Positions 1-7,913 of a DNA stretch of 64,000 nucleotides are shown here, one piece after another. The position numbers and the translations under genes were made by a program. The DNA lies in NCBI GenBank assembly GCA_002403075.1, contig DHHB01000082.1, positions 42,662 through 106,661 of the forward strand. The letters run 5' to 3'. Each line of letters begins with the position of its first letter. Position 1 is the stretch's first letter. The stretch is from a bacterium UBP1_UBA4783. Lineage in GTDB: Bacteria > Krumholzibacteriota > Krumholzibacteriia > Krumholzibacteriales > Krumholzibacteriaceae. The notes under the pieces were generated by a model. It made no database searches. It had not been told where the DNA came from and was given only the letters and a program-made list of their open reading frames with translations.

Positions 1-408
1 AACCCGTCCACACACGGTGTAATCTCCGGTTCCGGCGAAGGTGAACGCGATGGTTTGGAGCCCCGTGTCCTCGAGGTCGCTGTACGAGAGATGCATCGTG
101 TAGGTGACGCCGATCTCCCCCCAACATGCGAGGGTGGCGGCGTAGGTGCCGAAGCTCGACATCGCGAAGTCGTATTCGACCCACTCTCCCGGCGCGCCGA
201 GCCCATGAAGCCTCGTGTCCACCTTGCGGATGGGATCGAAGTCGACGTCGCGACAGCGGGAAAAATTCTCGGCCTCGAGCGTGACGCTGACGGCGCCGGC
301 ATCGGCCGGTATCGCGCAGAGACCCGCGACGGCCGCGAGAGCGGCGGCGACGGCGAGCGTCACACGGCGCGCGCGCCGCCGCGGGCGTATGCCGTTTCTC
401 GATTCCAT
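1..408 (-). CDS. Secreted carbohydrate-binding-like protein, 3' end off the window
   Basis: An open frame of 136 codons runs from an ATG at 408 to the window edge with no stop, so the C-terminus is missing. It opens with a basic n-region, a long Ala/Val hydrophobic stretch and a cleavage-like site (residues about 12-38), as expected of an exported protein. The mature part has the look of a CBM6-like jelly-roll module (EAENF near the start, then GEWVEYDF and GTYAATLACWGE). It is a clear paralogue of the next gene upstream on the same strand; both share the GLGA-GEW block, the CWGE motif and a GxGD motif. Cys133 lies at the place where the paralogue has an in-frame TGA. The ligand is unknown, and the CBM assignment is by pattern only. 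Confidence 0.75.
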   Translation of the reverse strand, partial: MESRNGIRPRRRARRVTLAVAAALAAVAGLCAIPADAGAVSVTLEAENFSRCRDVDFDPIRKVDTRLHGLGAPGEWVEYDFAMSSFGTYAATLACWGEIGVTYTMHLSYSDLEDTGLQTIAFTFAGTGDYTVCGRV

Positions 409-445
409 GATCGCGTCGAACGAAAGCCGGCGTATCGCGGCCTCG

Positions 446-964
446 TCACCGGTAGAGGTTCTTGATCGTTCCCCAGGAGTGCGATTCGGCTGCGATCGTC
501 GATTTGAATTCGATGTAATCGGCCCAGAACTGCCCGCCTGAGATATACGTGAGCCTCGCGACGACCGGGCTTCCGTACATTTCGACGGCGCCGCTCCCGG
601 CGGCGTACACCTCGGTGCCTCAATGGTTGCAATCGCCCTTGCCGGTGAACGAGAAGTAGATCGTCTGGTTTCCGATCACCGATCCGTCGTAGACGGTGAG
701 GCTGAGGGAGTACGGCATGTTGAGCTCGCCCCAGCAGAGCATCAACACCTCGTAGACGCCGAAGTCGCCCGTCGTAAATGTATACTGCGTCCATTCTCCC
801 GCGGCGCCGAGGCCATAGAGCCTGCCGCCGATCGAGCGGATGACGTCCCAATCGACGTTGTGGCTGCTCGAGTACGTTTCCGCTTGGACGGTGATCTTGA
901 CGGCCTGCGCGGCTTCGGGGCGGCAGGCGAGGATCAGAACGAGCATGGCGGCGATCGCTTTCAC
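446..964 (-). CDS. Secreted carbohydrate-binding-like protein with in-frame TGA at codon 115 (candidate selenoprotein)
   Basis: The frame starts at GTG 964 with a signal peptide (residues 1-21, ending AAQA) and would stop at a TGA at 620-622 after 114 residues. The same frame continues cleanly for another 57 codons to a TGA at 446-448, and that extension reads like real protein (EVYAAGSGAVEMYGSPVVAR, then FWADYIEF). The gapless alignment with the paralogue at 1-408 puts this TGA opposite a TGT Cys codon (GDCNH-TGA-GT against GDYTV-C-GR). A 6-bp hairpin (CGCCGC/GCGGCG, loop CGGGA) begins 14 nt after the TGA, which is where a bacterial SECIS would lie. Either the product has selenocysteine in a CxxU arrangement, or the gene carries a nonsense mutation or base error. 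Function beyond carbohydrate-binding-like is unknown. Confidence 0.55.
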
Positions 965-1025
965 ACGGCATCACGCTCCACGAACCTCGATCCGTCGGAT
1001 CGAAGCCGGCGAAGTCCTCATCTTT

Positions 1026-1054
1026 ATTGTATCGGGCGCTGAGCGGGGAGTCAA
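1026..1054 (-). promoter_or_regulatory. Sigma-70-type promoter for the 446-964 gene
   Basis: On the minus strand TTGACT (1054-1049) is followed after exactly 17 nt by TACAAT (1031-1026). That is five of six consensus bases in each box. The expected transcript start leaves a leader of about 55 nt before the GTG at 964. The rest of the 964-1112 gap shows nothing else recognisable. Confidence 0.75.
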
Positions 1055-1111
1055 TGGGATCCCTCATCTCGCTCATCGTCGCGCGCGCGGCGTTCCCCGC
1101 GGCCGCGGACG

Positions 1112-2815
1112 CTAGGAGACGAGCAGCGTCGAGACGATGATCTGCGCGAGGATGATCTTCGCGATCATCGAGGCGGGATAGACCGCCGCGTAGTAGATGT
1201 TCGGCAGCTCGTTGTCCGTTTGCTGGTTCGCGTAGGCGAGCACGGCGGGCTGAGTGTGCATCCCCGAAACGATCCCCATCACCGCGGAGAGCGGAAGCCG
1301 GAAGAGCCTCGTGCAGACGACCACCGCCGCGACGGACACGAACGTCGTGATGAGCGCGCCCGCCGCGATGAGCCCCCAGCCCCCGGATTGGAAGGTGGCG
1401 CCGAAGCCCGGCCCCGCCTTCGTACCGATCCCCGCGAGAAAGAAGACGAGCCCCACCTGCCGGATGACGAGGTTCGCCGCGAAGGGGAGGCCCCAGACGA
1501 CCGGTCCCGTCCGCTCGAGCTTGCCGAGCACGAGTCCGACGATGAGCGGGCCGCCGGCGAAGCCGAGACGGAACACCATGCCGTTCGGAAGAGGGAGGGC
1601 GATCATGCCGAGGAACACGCCGAGCACGATGCCGAGCGAGAGGGAAAGGTAGTCGGTCTCGGAGATCGAGCGGAGCGAGTCGCCGAAAAAGCGCGAGATC
1701 GTTTCGATGTTCTCCCGCCTCGTGACGACGCGGATGCGGTCCCCGGATTCGAGGATCGTGTCGGGGCCGGGCACGAAATCCACGTCCCCCCGGCGAAGGC
1801 GCGTGATCGTCGCGTCGAAGATCGTGTGGAGACGCAGCTCCCTGATCGTCCGTCCGATCACGTTCTTGCTCGAGACGAATATGCGCCGGTAGGTGACCTG
1901 CCCCGAGGTTTCGGGAAGATCCTGCGTGCTTCGCTCTCCGAAGAGGATGCGGGCGCGTTCGAGCGCTTCCGCCGGCCCCACCGCGACGATGAGATCGCCC
2001 TTCGAGAGCGTCGTGCTCCCGAGGACCACCGATATCGCGTCCCCCTTCTGGATCCGGCTGAGAACGAAGCCCGGCTCTCCGAGCGCGGAGAGCGTTTCGG
2101 CGACGGTCTTCCCCTCGACGGCGGGGTTCGTAACGCGGAAGGTTCTGCTCTCGATCGCCTCGGCGCCCGATTCGCGCATATGCTCGGCCGCTTCCTTCGA
2201 GAAGTCCGCGCGGAGGAGCTTCGTGAAGACGAAGAGCCAGAGTATCACGCCGAGCACGCCGAACGGATACGCGAGACCGTAGGTGACGACGGGGCTCTCG
2301 AGGTAGAGCTCGAGGAGCGACGGGTCTATCGCGCCCCTCATATTCTCGATCGTTTCGACGGTCGCGGCGAGGGCGGGGGTATTCGTGAGCGCCCCGCAGA
2401 ACAGCCCCGCCGCGCTCGGCGCCGGCAGCCCGAGGGCGAACTTCAGCGCGACAGCCGCGCCGGCGCCGGCGGCGAGAATGATTATCGCCGCGACGTTGAG
2501 ACGCAGTCCCCGCTTCCTGAATGATCCGAAGAATCCAGGGCCGGCCTGAAGGCCGATGGCGTAAACGAAAAGGACGAGCCCTATAACATATATATAGTCG
2601 GGTAGGGCGAGCCGACCGTCGACGGCGCCGAAGGCGATCCCCACGAAAAGGACCGCCGCCACGCCGAGCTTGAAGCCGAAAATCCTAATATTTCCAACGA
2701 GATAGCCGAGTCCTATCACCGTGAACAGGAGCAGGATCGTGTTGGATGCGAGCACGTCGGCCGGGCCCTGCATGAATCCCGGGAGGGTGGCGAAGGTGAG
2801 GATCGAGCCGCTCAA
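1112..2815 (-). CDS. AspT/YidE-YbjL-type membrane transporter with two RCK_C domains
   Basis: The 567-residue product has the layout of the aspartate:alanine exchanger (AspT, TC 2.A.81) and YidE/YbjL families. There is an N-terminal block of about five membrane segments (residues 20-190), two soluble RCK_C/TrkA_C regulatory domains (about 205-375) and a second membrane block (about 385-567). The two membrane halves are the 'YidE/YbjL duplication' of the family, with GLQAGPGFF in the first half and GTKAGPGFG in the second. The substrate cannot be read from sequence; many YidE-like members have none assigned. It is a single gene, reading away from the NhaC/DUF362 pair. A probable promoter lies at 2922-2950. 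Confidence 0.85.
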   Translation of the reverse strand: MSGSILTFATLPGFMQGPADVLASNTILLLFTVIGLGYLVGNIRIFGFKLGVAAVLFVGIAFGAVDGRLALPDYIYVIGLVLFVYAIGLQAGPGFFGSFRKRGLRLNVAAIIILAAGAGAAVALKFALGLPAPSAAGLFCGALTNTPALAATVETIENMRGAIDPSLLELYLESPVVTYGLAYPFGVLGVILWLFVFTKLLRADFSKEAAEHMRESGAEAIESRTFRVTNPAVEGKTVAETLSALGEPGFVLSRIQKGDAISVVLGSTTLSKGDLIVAVGPAEALERARILFGERSTQDLPETSGQVTYRRIFVSSKNVIGRTIRELRLHTIFDATITRLRRGDVDFVPGPDTILESGDRIRVVTRRENIETISRFFGDSLRSISETDYLSLSLGIVLGVFLGMIALPLPNGMVFRLGFAGGPLIVGLVLGKLERTGPVVWGLPFAANLVIRQVGLVFFLAGIGTKAGPGFGATFQSGGWGLIAAGALITTFVSVAAVVVCTRLFRLPLSAVMGIVSGMHTQPAVLAYANQQTDNELPNIYYAAVYPASMIAKIILAQIIVSTLLVS

Positions 2816-2921
2816 GAAGGAACCTCAATATCGAATGGCGGTTACCGTCGGCGGCGTCCAAAGCGCGCCTGCGGAGCCGCTTTTCTCGGGCTCATGCCTC
2901 GGAATCGGCGGCTCGACGACA

Positions 2922-2950
2922 CAGATATGAGGCGGAAGGCACAAAGTCAA
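2922..2950 (-). promoter_or_regulatory. Putative promoter for the AspT-like transporter
   Basis: On the minus strand TTGACT (2950-2945) and TATCTG (2927-2922) are separated by 17 nt. The -35 box is good but the -10 box matches only the first three consensus bases. It lies in the 234-nt gap between the two transporter genes, about 107 nt upstream of the ATG. The gap holds no other gene that could be supported. Confidence 0.45.
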
Positions 2951-3049
2951 GAGCTTTGTGGCAGTTGCGCCCTTCGGGGCCGCGGCCGACGCCGCGGATG
3001 GCGCGGGGCGGCCGCTCGGAACCGGCCGGCCGGCGGATACTCCGCGCTC

Positions 3050-4975
3050 TCAGCGGCTCTCGGGAGAGCGTCCGAAAAGCCGGACCGCCGCAGCGAGCGC
3101 GGCGGCGCCGAGCGCGAGGGAGACGGCGCTCGGAACGCCGAAGGCCGCCGGCATATATCCGAAGATGACCGCGGCGGCGGCCGCGGCGAGCGCGTAGGGA
3201 AGCTGCGTGCGCACGTGATCGACGTGATCGCAGGATGCGGCCATCGAAGACATGATCGTCGTATCCGAGATGGGAGAACAGTGATCGCCGAAGACGGAGC
3301 CGGTGAGGATCGCCCCGATCGAGGCGCCGAGGATCGTCTCGAACGCGCTTCCTGAGATTCCGGCGGCGCGCGCGGCGCCGAAGGCGAGCGGCACGACGAT
3401 CGGCGTGAGAATGGACATCGTGCCCCACGAGGTTCCCGTCGAGAACGATATCCCCATCGCGACGAGGAAGACGACGAGCGGCAGGAAGCGCGGATCGAGA
3501 ACGCCGGAAAGCGCGTGAACGAGGTAATCGGCGGTGTGCAGCTGCGTGCACACCGATCCGATGCACCACGCGAGCACGAGTATGACGATGGCGATGAGCA
3601 TCGAGCGGATGCCGTTCATCCACGCCGCGATCGTTTCGGTGAGGGTGAGAAGGCGCTGACCGAGCGCGAGGATCGCGGCCGCGAGACAGCCGGCCGTCGA
3701 GCACCAGAGCAGCGCGACGAAGGAGTCCGCTTCCTTGAGGGCGTCGAGCATGCCGCCCGTTTCGCCGCGCGCGGCGAGCGCCGCCCGGCCCGTGACGACG
3801 AGCCCGGCGAACGCGACGCCGACGACGACGAGGATCGGGACGAGGCCGTTCACCCAGAGCGGCCGCGCCCGAGGCCCCGGCGCCGCGCTCTCGGCGTCGA
3901 TGTTCGAGAGGAGCACCGCGCCGTCGGCGGCCGTCTTGCCCGTCCGGCGCGCGCGCCGTTCGGCCGCGAGCATCGGGCCGAAATCGCGGTTCATGAGCGC
4001 GACGAAGAGCACGAGGAGAACGGCGAGGATCGAATAGTAGCAGTAGGGGATGGCCGCGACGAACGCGGCGAAGGGGTTCCGGTCGACGCCGAGGGAATCG
4101 AACGACTGCCCGATGAGCGAAACCTGAAACCCGATCCAGCTCGTTATCACCGCGATCGACGTGACCGGGGCGGCCGTCGAATCGACGATGTAGGAGAGCT
4201 TCTCCCGCGAGATGCGGAGCCGGTCGGTGAGCGGCCGCAGCGAGTTGCCGACGATGAGCGTGTTCGCGTAATCGTCGAAGAAGATCGCGACCCCCATGAT
4301 CCAGCCGGCGAGCTGTCCCCGGCGCGGCGTCGTCGCGAGGCGCGACACCCGGTCGACGATCCCCTGCATGCCTCCCATCCGGTACATGATGCCGACCATG
4401 CCGCCGAGCATCAGCGTGAAAACGACGATGGAGACGTGATCGCTTCCCTGCGAGGGATCGGACAGCGCCCGGATCACGTCCCGGTCCGCGATCCTGAGCA
4501 GCGCGGAGAGGGGGCGGTAGCCCTCGAGGAAAAAGTTGCCGAGCCAGATGCCCGAAAGGAGCGCGAGCACGACCTGCCGGAAGACGAGCGCGAACGCGAT
4601 CGCGACGAGCGGGGGAAGGATCGAGAACCACGCCGGAACGGCGTGTATATCCTCGCGGAGCGATCCGGCTGCGTGCGAGACGACGATCTCGTGGCGGCCC
4701 GGGCTCGGGAGCGTCACCGTGATCGCCGCGGGCGGGAGAGGCGGCGCGCCGCGGTACACGACGGCGCCGTCGAGACGGGCGACGACGGAATCGGCGTGGG
4801 CCGGGAACGCCGCGGCCGGCGGCTCGTAGCGATAGGGGATGCCGGCGAGCGCGGTGCGCCGCACGGCGCCTTCCGCCGCGAGGGCGGCGCCGCCCGGCGG
4901 CGGGAGACACGAGAGGAGCACGGCGAGAACGGGAAACGCGCGGAGAGCGATGCGGCCGGGCGCGGTTCGTGTCAC
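3050..4975 (-). CDS. NhaC-family Na+/H+ antiporter with an extracytoplasmic N-terminal domain
   Basis: The 641-residue protein has an export-like N-terminus (residues 1-34, hydrophobic AVLLSCL stretch ending in ALAA), then a roughly 90-residue soluble segment with beta-rich character. About ten membrane segments typical of NhaC (TC 2.A.35) follow. Family hallmarks include FFDDYANTLIVGN (about 240), DSTAAPVTSIAVITSW (about 290), SFSTGTSWGTMSI (about 510) and FGDHCSPISDTT (about 565). Likely role: sodium or proton-coupled exchange across the inner membrane; substrate specificity within NhaC is variable. It starts at GTG 4975, seven nt after the stop of the DUF362 gene, so the two are one transcription unit. 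The extra N-terminal domain is longer than in ordinary NhaC proteins. Confidence 0.88.
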   Translation of the reverse strand: MTRTAPGRIALRAFPVLAVLLSCLPPPGGAALAAEGAVRRTALAGIPYRYEPPAAAFPAHADSVVARLDGAVVYRGAPPLPPAAITVTLPSPGRHEIVVSHAAGSLREDIHAVPAWFSILPPLVAIAFALVFRQVVLALLSGIWLGNFFLEGYRPLSALLRIADRDVIRALSDPSQGSDHVSIVVFTLMLGGMVGIMYRMGGMQGIVDRVSRLATTPRRGQLAGWIMGVAIFFDDYANTLIVGNSLRPLTDRLRISREKLSYIVDSTAAPVTSIAVITSWIGFQVSLIGQSFDSLGVDRNPFAAFVAAIPYCYYSILAVLLVLFVALMNRDFGPMLAAERRARRTGKTAADGAVLLSNIDAESAAPGPRARPLWVNGLVPILVVVGVAFAGLVVTGRAALAARGETGGMLDALKEADSFVALLWCSTAGCLAAAILALGQRLLTLTETIAAWMNGIRSMLIAIVILVLAWCIGSVCTQLHTADYLVHALSGVLDPRFLPLVVFLVAMGISFSTGTSWGTMSILTPIVVPLAFGAARAAGISGSAFETILGASIGAILTGSVFGDHCSPISDTTIMSSMAASCDHVDHVRTQLPYALAAAAAAVIFGYMPAAFGVPSAVSLALGAAALAAAVRLFGRSPESR

Positions 4976-4982
4976 GGCGTCG

Positions 4983-5984
4983 TCATCCGATCTCCCGCAG
5001 GACGGCCGTCGCGTCGCGGCCGCTCATCCGCGCCGCCGCGCGCACGTGCTCCCAGGGCGAGTGCTTGTGGATCTCGGCGAAGAGGTCCGCGCGCCCCGAC
5101 GCGCGCGCGAGGAGATCGAGGGACGCGGCGTCGGCCGAGATCATATCGCCCGCGCAGACGAACCCGACGTCGGGCGCGACGATCGGCCCCGCGTCGGCCA
5201 CGCAGTCGCAGAGCCGCGAGATCCGGCGCAGGACGTTCACCGCGTACGCCTTTTTGAACCGACCCGCCGCGAGGACCGCCGCCTCGGCGAGCAGCTCGTC
5301 GAAGAGGGCGACGCGCGGCCTGATCGCGCGTTCCGGACAGACGATGGCGCAGTTGCTGCAGCCCGGGCACCACGTGATCCCGAAGCGGGGCCGGTCCCCC
5401 TCGAGAACGATATTGCCCGTCGGGCACCGCTCGACGCACGCTCCGCATTGCGTGCATCCGCCGGCGTACACGGGCTCTCCGCCTTCGTGGATGGCCCCCT
5501 TCGTCTCCTTGGCGACGCATCCCATGCCGACGTTCTTGATAGCGCCCCCCATGCCGCATGCGACGTGCCCCTTGACGTGCGAGAGGAGCAGCACGCCGTC
5601 GGCCTCGATCGGATCGGCGGCGAGCCGGAAGGTCATCGTCTCGCCCGAAACGGCGAGGCTCCGGTTCGATACGACGACCGGCGCGCCGATCTCCTCTTTC
5701 GTGAAGCCGCGCTCGGCCGCGCTCGCGAGGTATCCGTCCGCGGTGCCGCGGGGGCTCGCGTAGATGACGGGCGTGTCGAACAGGAACGGATCGCAGCCGC
5801 ATCCGGCGAGGCAGGAGACGACGCGGCGCGCGAAGGCGGCGTCGACGGCGTAGGGATTTCCCGGCTCGCCCATGTGGAGTTTGACCGCGATCCGGTCGCG
5901 CGGCGCGAAGACGCCCGGGAACGTCCGCGCGAGAAACGCGACGAGCGCGTCGTCGTCCGCGAGGAACATCGCTTCGTGATTCAT
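4983..5984 (-). CDS. DUF362 domain protein with two [4Fe-4S] ferredoxin clusters
   Basis: The 333-residue product carries a DUF362 domain (residues about 25-175, with KLHMGEPGN and HVKGHVACGMGGAIKNVG) and then two ferredoxin-type cluster motifs, CTQCGACVERCP (about 188-199) and CPGCSNCAIVCP (about 216-227). DUF362 proteins are iron-sulfur proteins of mostly unknown redox role; the partner is not evident here. An in-frame upstream extension to 6080 exists, but the ATG at 5984 is preceded by GGAGAG at good spacing, so that start was chosen. A TATAGT box sits about 50 nt upstream in an A/T-rich stretch without a clear -35. The NhaC antiporter gene follows 7 nt downstream. Confidence 0.85.
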   Translation of the reverse strand: MNHEAMFLADDDALVAFLARTFPGVFAPRDRIAVKLHMGEPGNPYAVDAAFARRVVSCLAGCGCDPFLFDTPVIYASPRGTADGYLASAAERGFTKEEIGAPVVVSNRSLAVSGETMTFRLAADPIEADGVLLLSHVKGHVACGMGGAIKNVGMGCVAKETKGAIHEGGEPVYAGGCTQCGACVERCPTGNIVLEGDRPRFGITWCPGCSNCAIVCPERAIRPRVALFDELLAEAAVLAAGRFKKAYAVNVLRRISRLCDCVADAGPIVAPDVGFVCAGDMISADAASLDLLARASGRADLFAEIHKHSPWEHVRAAARMSGRDATAVLREIG

Positions 5985-6073
5985 CGTCTCTCTCTCCGCG
6001 TCCGGCCGCGCGACGCGAACGAACGCGACGCGACTATAGCAAAAAAAATATCTTCTTCGCGAATCAAAAATGC

Positions 6074-6103
6074 TTGACACATTTTTTCATGAATGAATAC
6101 CAT
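6074..6103 (+). promoter_or_regulatory. Promoter for the Lys-rich peptide gene
   Basis: A perfect TTGACA (6074-6079) is followed by an 18-nt spacer and TACCAT (6098-6103). It precedes the 31-codon gene at 6219 with a leader of about 110 nt. This is one of only two -35 boxes in the first 10 kb with the full consensus. Confidence 0.6.
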
Positions 6104-6218
6104 GCCCTCGAAGTGAATTCGCGTCCGCCTCCGAACGCATCGAGCGCCGGACGACAGAGGAGAGGCGGACACCAAGTGGCGATGGTAGGCTTTCAACCTT
6201 CACAAAGGAGTGGATACC

Positions 6219-6314
6219 ATGCCGGTAAAGAAGAAAGCAAAAGCGAAACCGAAGAAGAAAGCCAAAGCCAAAGCGAAACCGAAAAAGAAGGCAAAGAAGA
6301 AAGCCAAGAAGTAA
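6219..6314 (+). CDS. 31-residue Lys/Ala/Pro-rich basic peptide
   Basis: ATG at 6219 opens 31 codons ending in TAA at 6312-6314. The peptide is MPVKKK followed by tandem repeats of the type KAKAKPKKKAKA, with about two thirds Lys and no acidic residue. A strong Shine-Dalgarno (AAAGGAG, 6204-6210) sits 8 nt before the start, a promoter lies upstream and a very strong terminator lies downstream, so this looks like a real monocistronic gene. Composition resembles the C-terminal tails of histone H1-like bacterial proteins, so a role in binding DNA or RNA is an inference. Codons are AAA/AAG mixed with GCC/GCG/GCA, so the repeat is not a simple DNA satellite. Confidence 0.7.
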   Translation: MPVKKKAKAKPKKKAKAKAKPKKKAKKKAKK

Positions 6315-6357
6315 TAGCACGTCTTCGCCATTTCCGACAGTTACCATCGTCATTATG

Positions 6358-6390
6358 CGGGAGCGGCCTTCGGGCCGCTCCCGTTTTTTA
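6358..6390 (+). terminator. Intrinsic terminator after the Lys-rich peptide gene
   Basis: An 11-bp perfect stem (6358-6368 with 6373-6383) is closed by a TTCG tetraloop and followed directly by six T residues (6384-6389). This is a textbook Rho-independent terminator. Confidence 0.95.
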
Positions 6391-6398
6391 TTTTGGCG

Positions 6399-6426
6399 TT
6401 GACACGGCCCGCTCGGGGGCCATAAT
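6399..6426 (+). promoter_or_regulatory. Promoter for the polyamine operon
   Basis: TTGACA (6399-6404), a 16-nt spacer and CATAAT (6421-6426) lie just after the terminator of the preceding gene and about 85 nt before the GTG of the arginine decarboxylase gene. Confidence 0.75.
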
Positions 6427-6510
6427 TCATCTGAATCGGTTCGGCGCGCGGCGGCTTTTCGTCGGGCGCGGCCGCGGGTTGGCGCTCACCAGCCGCAAGG
6501 GGGTACCCGG

Positions 6511-7071
6511 GTGGAAGGAAAGATACCGGACAAGATCTTCCTCACGCGAGGCGTCGGCAGGCACAAGGAAAAGCTCACGAGCTTCGAGCTCGCGCTCCGC
6601 GCGGCCGGCATCGCCCAGTTCAACCTCGTGCACGTCTCGAGCATCTTCCCGCCGCACTGCGTGCTCATTCCGCGCACGCGGGGCATATCGATGATGCGCG
6701 CGGGCGAGATCGTGTACTGCGTGCTCTCGCAGAACAGCTCGAACGAGCAGAGCCGTCTCGTCGGAGCCGGCATCGGCGTCGCGATACCGACGGATCGCAA
6801 AAAGTACGGGTACATCTCCGAGCACCACGCCTACGGCATGCGCCAGGAGGGGATGGGGGACTACACGGAGGATCTCGCCGCGACGATGCTCGCCTCGACG
6901 CTCGGCATCGAGATCGACCTCAGCCGCGCGTGGAACGAACGCAAGCAGGAATGGAAGATCGCCGGACAGATCGTCCGCACGACGAATATCACGCAGACGG
7001 CGTTCGGCAAGGAAGGGATGTGGACATCCGTCGTCGCGGCGGCGGTGTTCTGCAGCTACAAGAGCCGGTAA
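6511..7071 (+). CDS. pdaD: Pyruvoyl-dependent arginine decarboxylase
   Basis: The 186-residue product matches the PvlArgDC family, which removes CO2 from L-arginine to give agmatine, the first step of polyamine synthesis. The self-cleavage site is visible as LVHVSSIFPP. Cleavage between Ser43 and Ser44 would make the beta chain and the alpha chain with its N-terminal pyruvoyl group. Other family blocks are GVGRHKEKLTSFE (residues 14-26) and GRDDDG-type loops replaced here by GMRQEGMGDYTED. GTG at 6511 is preceded by an AAGGGGG Shine-Dalgarno. Its stop overlaps the ATG of the next gene (TAATG), showing an operon with the agmatinase-family and deoxyhypusine-synthase-like genes. Confidence 0.93.
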   Translation: MEGKIPDKIFLTRGVGRHKEKLTSFELALRAAGIAQFNLVHVSSIFPPHCVLIPRTRGISMMRAGEIVYCVLSQNSSNEQSRLVGAGIGVAIPTDRKKYGYISEHHAYGMRQEGMGDYTEDLAATMLASTLGIEIDLSRAWNERKQEWKIAGQIVRTTNITQTAFGKEGMWTSVVAAAVFCSYKSR

Positions 7072-7913
7072 TGGAGCGAAGCTACGATTTTCTCGGCACC
7101 GAAGTCGCCGGTGCGGACAGGGATCGCGTCTATGTGATCCCTGTTCCCGTTGAATGGAGCGTCTCCTACGGGAAGGGAGCGGGAAGCGCGCCGGCGGCGC
7201 TGCTCGCCGCCTCCATGCAGATCGAGGTGTACAACGCCGGACTCGGCGTCGATCTCGAGGGCTCGGGCATCGTGACGCTCCAGCCGGGGATCCGTTCGAA
7301 GGACGATCTCCTCTCGTTCCTCCGCGAGAACCGCGGCCTCTTCCGCGACGCGCTTCCCTGTTTTCTCGGCGGCGAGCACTCGATCACCCCGTGGATACTC
7401 GAGGGGCTCGAGCTTCGCGACGTCGGGATCGTATGGCTCGACGCCCACGCCGACCTGCGGGAGCGCTATCTCGGCGAGCGCGAGAGCCACGCGTGCGCCG
7501 CGCGCAACTCGCTCCCCTACGGCCCGCTCGTCCAGATCGGCGTGCGGAGCTACTCGCGTGAGGAGCGGGACTTCCTGCGGGGCGCGGGGGGCACGCGGGT
7601 GTTTCCGTTCTGGAACGAGGGCGCGTGGGAGGCGATCCGGCGCCTCCCCGAGAACGTGTACCTCTCGATCGATTTCGACGCGGTGGATCCCGCGATCCTG
7701 CGCGCCGTCGGCACGCCGGAGCCGGGCGGGCTCGGCTGGGAGGAGCTCATGGATCTCCTCACCTTCGTCTTCGAGAAGAAACGGGTCGTCGCGATGGACG
7801 CCGTCGAGCTCGCGCCGGCGGAGCACGACGTGACCTCGAGCTTCATCGCGGCGAAGATCGTGTACGAGGCGATATCGCGATATCTGAGAAGGGAGCTTCC
7901 CCGTGAAACGTAA
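7071..7913 (+). CDS. speB: Agmatinase/ureohydrolase family enzyme
   Basis: This 280-residue ureohydrolase has the binuclear manganese ligands of the arginase/agmatinase fold: the His of GGEHSIT, the Asp-His-Asp set of WLDAHADLRE and the two Asp of SIDFDAVDP. With an arginine decarboxylase immediately upstream, agmatine to putrescine plus urea is the likely reaction. An upstream in-frame extension was rejected because the ATG at 7071 overlaps the pdaD stop by one base, the usual coupled arrangement. The following gene starts inside its last codons (11-nt overlap). Confidence 0.9.
   Translation: MERSYDFLGTEVAGADRDRVYVIPVPVEWSVSYGKGAGSAPAALLAASMQIEVYNAGLGVDLEGSGIVTLQPGIRSKDDLLSFLRENRGLFRDALPCFLGGEHSITPWILEGLELRDVGIVWLDAHADLRERYLGERESHACAARNSLPYGPLVQIGVRSYSREERDFLRGAGGTRVFPFWNEGAWEAIRRLPENVYLSIDFDAVDPAILRAVGTPEPGGLGWEELMDLLTFVFEKKRVVAMDAVELAPAEHDVTSSFIAAKIVYEAISRYLRRELPRET

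Noticed and set aside
6074..6694. Plus-strand open frame running through the Lys-rich peptide, terminator and decarboxylase start
   Set aside because: It crosses a strong terminator and a promoter and is in a different frame from both supported genes.
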